Below are positions 62,070-64,000 of a stretch of DNA of 64,000 bases, in pieces; position 1 is the first letter of the stretch, and each line of letters starts with the position of its first letter. Both the position numbers and the translations under genes were made by a program. Below the pieces are notes generated by a model. That model was not told the origin of the DNA. It worked only from the letters and a program-made list of their open reading frames with translations, and did not search any database. Source of the stretch: Alistipes sp. (GTDB lineage: Bacteria > Bacteroidota > Bacteroidia > Bacteroidales > Rikenellaceae); the NCBI GenBank assembly GCA_017532885.1, contig JAFXIS010000075.1, positions 1 through 64,000 on the forward strand. The letters run 5' to 3'.

Positions 62070-62552
62070 ATGATAAGCGTAATTGTAGCCGTAGCCGAAA
62101 ATGGCACGATAGGAGATAAAAACTCACTTTTATGGCATATCTCGGAGGATTTGCGCAACTTTAAGCGCATAACTTCAGGGCATCCCGTAGTGATGGGTCG
62201 CAAGACTTTTGAGTCGTTGGGTCGTCCGCTTCCCAATCGCCGAAATATAGTCATAAGTCGCACGACAACACATATCGAAGGGTGCGAGGTGGTCGATTCA
62301 TTAGAGAAGGCGATTGCCCTATTTTCCACAGAGGAGGAGGTTTTCATCATAGGCGGCGCACAAATTTATGCTCAGGCTATGCCCATTGCCGACAAATTCT
62401 ACCTTACAAAGGTTGAACACCCTTATGAGGGCGACACATCGTTTCCCGCTTGGGACCCGACGCTGTGGCGTTTGGTCGAGGAGCAGACCTTCCCCTGCGG
62501 AGAGAAATACCCCTACCCTTTCCGATTCTGCATATATGAGAGAATAAGATAA
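62070..62552 (+). CDS. folA: Dihydrofolate reductase
   Basis: Reduces dihydrofolate produced by thyA back to tetrahydrofolate; target of trimethoprim. The 160-residue protein begins MISVIVAVAENGTIGDKNSLLWHIS, here given by its VAVAENGTIG and LLWHISEDLRNFK parts, with the GRKTFESLGRPLPNR NADPH segment (VMGRKTFESLG) and FIIGGAQIYAQAM. The usual Pro after LLW is replaced by His, while the substrate carboxylate position (here Glu in SEDL) is kept. It directly follows thyA and ends the run begun at 59194. Confidence 0.94.
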   Translation: MISVIVAVAENGTIGDKNSLLWHISEDLRNFKRITSGHPVVMGRKTFESLGRPLPNRRNIVISRTTTHIEGCEVVDSLEKAIALFSTEEEVFIIGGAQIYAQAMPIADKFYLTKVEHPYEGDTSFPAWDPTLWRLVEEQTFPCGEKYPYPFRFCIYERIR

Positions 62553-62575
62553 ATCGCAATTCCGCAGAGATATAT

Positions 62576-62606
62576 TTTCACTAAATCATAATTTTTACTA
62601 TCTTTG
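62576..62606 (+). promoter_or_regulatory. Promoter for the GH3 gene
   Basis: TTTC at 62576-62579, exactly 19 bp, then TATCTTTG at 62599-62606, a near-complete consensus match 57 bp before the ATG at 62664. Confidence 0.65.
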
Positions 62607-62607
62607 T

Positions 62608-62632
62608 GAGGCATGCCTATCGGGTATGCCTC
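62608..62632 (+). terminator. Hairpin downstream of folA overlapping the GH3 start site
   Basis: gaggcatgcc (62608-62617) and ggtatgcctc (62623-62632) pair with one mismatch and are followed by ttatt. It can end folA transcripts, and it also covers the transcription start expected from the 62599 -7 box. Confidence 0.5.
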
Positions 62633-62663
62633 TTATTGTACATAATCGTTTTAGCATATAGTT

Positions 62664-64000
62664 ATGAAACTTAGGACTTTGCTCGTTGCAACTGCATTAT
62701 TTGTCGCAGGATGCAGCACCATAAACAAAGAGAGCGAAAACGCAATCTACCTTGACGAAAACCAACCCATAGATGAGCGCGTCGAAGACGCTTTGCGTCG
62801 CATGACGCTGCGTGAGAAGATTCGCATTCTGCATGCGCAATCAAAATTTTCGTCAGCAGGAGTCCCCCGCCTCGGTATTCCCGAATTACAATGCACGGAT
62901 GGTCCTCATGGTGTGCGTGCCGAGTTTTTATGGGATGAGTGGGAGCAAGCAGGTTGGACAAGTGATTCATGTACGGCATTTCCCGCCCTCACATGTTTGG
63001 CTGCAACTTGGAACCCCGAAATGTCGGCAAAATACGGCAAGGCATTAGGCGAGGAGGCTCGCTATCGTGATAAGGATGTGTTGTTAGGCCCCGGTGTAAA
63101 CATATATCGCACGCCTCTGAATGGCCGCAATATCGAGTATATGGGTGAGGACCCATATCTGGCTGCGAAGTTGGTCGTACCCTACATTCAAGGCGTTCAG
63201 GCTAATGGCGTTGCAGCATGCATCAAGCACTTTGCACTGAATAATCAGGAGCATGGCCGCCATCATATAAATGCCATTGTGGATGACCGCGCACTCTACG
63301 AAATCTATCTTCCGGCATTCAAGGCCGCAGTCGAGGAGGGTGGCACTTGGGCTATCATGCCGGCATACAACAAATACAACGGGCAATTCTGCTGCCATAA
63401 CGAGCGCCTGCTCAATACAATCCTAAAGGGTGAGTGGGGCTTCGATGGTGCTGTTATATCGGATTGGGGCGGAGTACACTCCACTCGCGAAGCGGCTCTA
63501 AACGGATTGGATATGGAGTTCGGAACAGGTACAGACGGCTTGAGCATGGGCCTTAAAAACAATTTCGACGCCTATTTCCTCGCAGTACCCTACCAGCGTC
63601 TTATCGAGAAAGGCGAACTTTCGACAAAAGAGCTGGACGACAAAGTGCGTCGCGTATTAAAACTCAATTTCCGCACGGCAATGAATACCCGCAAGCCTTT
63701 TGGTGCGCTCAATAGCGAGGAGCATAAAGCCATAGCCCGAGAGATTGGCGGCGAAGGTATCGTACTATTGAAGAATGAAAACAATGTCTTGCCCCTCTGC
63801 AAAGAGAAGCTGAAGCGCCTGCTTATAGTTGGCGAAAATGCCATAAAGATGATGACCGTAGGCGGTGGCTCGGCATCGCTCAAGGTGCAACGCGAATACT
63901 CTCCATTGGAGGGCATACAGCAATATGTAGGCGACGATGTCGAGGTGATATATGAGCGTGGTTATGTAGGCGATATTACAGGCAGCTACAACGGCGTAAA
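62664..64000 (+). CDS. GH3 family glycoside hydrolase lipoprotein, truncated by window end
   Basis: Partial ORF of 445 codons running off the window; the frame was read directly from the sequence. It begins MKLRTLLVATALFVAGC (lipobox VAGC, Cys17) and continues as GH3: an early RRMTLREKIRIL, TDGPHGVRAE, GPGVNIYRTPLNGRNIEY-type core with NIEYMGEDP, the CIKHFALNNQE loop, and the nucleophile Asp267 in VISDWGG; the second domain starts LLKNENNVLPL. GH3 exo-beta-glycosidases release glucose or xylose from plant or host glycans in the periplasm. Remaining domains and the exact substrate lie outside the window. Confidence 0.93.
   Translation, partial: MKLRTLLVATALFVAGCSTINKESENAIYLDENQPIDERVEDALRRMTLREKIRILHAQSKFSSAGVPRLGIPELQCTDGPHGVRAEFLWDEWEQAGWTSDSCTAFPALTCLAATWNPEMSAKYGKALGEEARYRDKDVLLGPGVNIYRTPLNGRNIEYMGEDPYLAAKLVVPYIQGVQANGVAACIKHFALNNQEHGRHHINAIVDDRALYEIYLPAFKAAVEEGGTWAIMPAYNKYNGQFCCHNERLLNTILKGEWGFDGAVISDWGGVHSTREAALNGLDMEFGTGTDGLSMGLKNNFDAYFLAVPYQRLIEKGELSTKELDDKVRRVLKLNFRTAMNTRKPFGALNSEEHKAIAREIGGEGIVLLKNENNVLPLCKEKLKRLLIVGENAIKMMTVGGGSASLKVQREYSPLEGIQQYVGDDVEVIYERGYVGDITGSYNGV

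Overview
The window is a chromosomal segment of a Bacteroidales bacterium, most like the Alistipes/Rikenellaceae group (the genus is an inference). Evidence: Bacteroidetes-type promoters (TTTG, about 19-21 bp, TAnnTTTG) precede many genes; most starts lack a Shine-Dalgarno sequence; SecD and SecF are fused; the gene set includes PorX, DUF4831, DUF4290, DUF4493, DUF5723, PCMD-domain and fimbrillin-like proteins, and many lipoproteins. I see no rRNA, tRNA, CRISPR array, insertion sequence, integrase or phage gene. Genes fill nearly all of the sequence.

Layout. 1-4.6 kb (+): LolD-like ATPase, TIGR02757 protein, TrmN6-like methyltransferase, rhodanese lipoprotein, DUF4831 protein, AlkD-like protein and a free-standing 31-residue lipoprotein. 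4.6-9.8 kb (-): thioredoxin, then an operon reading degenerate M23 protein, dxr, rseP, radA. 10-16 kb: a nucleotidyltransferase (+), then secDF, a YbbR-like protein, coaE and folP (-). 16.4-22.1 kb (-): dnaK, a small HTH protein, two FKBP-like lipoproteins and ruvA. 22.2-24.3 kb (+): OmpH-like lipoprotein, nucleosidase, ispE. 24.4-28 kb (-): diadenylate cyclase, tsaE, porX, Nudix hydrolase. 28-30.2 kb (+): S9 peptidase lipoprotein.

30.4-39.8 kb (+) is the accessory part: a fimbrillin-like lipoprotein, three DUF4493-type lipoproteins (the last with a PCMD domain), two paralogous beta-barrel-like proteins and a second PCMD lipoprotein, closed by a terminator. No SusC/SusD pair is present, so this is not a standard polysaccharide utilisation locus; a surface adhesin or appendage-like assembly is the best inference. 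After a split LysO exporter (-), a 792-residue lipoprotein and a DUF5723 barrel-like protein form a second envelope unit (41.1-44.9 kb).

45-64 kb: GH92 glycosidase (+), transglutaminase-like protein (-), a minus-strand PspC, micro-membrane-protein, PadR, DUF2807, PspC cluster, pfkA and a membrane protein (+), GT2 glycosyltransferase (-), NhaC antiporter and HAD phosphatase (+), a sigma-54-activator-like protein with a dead receiver domain and no HTH (-), then DUF4290, a TlpA-like lipoprotein without CXXC, lpxH, thyA, folA and a GH3 glycosidase cut by the window end (+).

Best candidates for new biology: a tyrosine-rich tract inserted in the 80s loop of an FKBP-like lipoprotein; the DUF4493/PCMD/barrel cluster; the PspC-PadR-DUF2807 cluster with its 23-residue membrane peptide; the pseudo-receiver AAA+ protein; and several enzyme folds stripped of catalytic residues (M23, thioredoxin).
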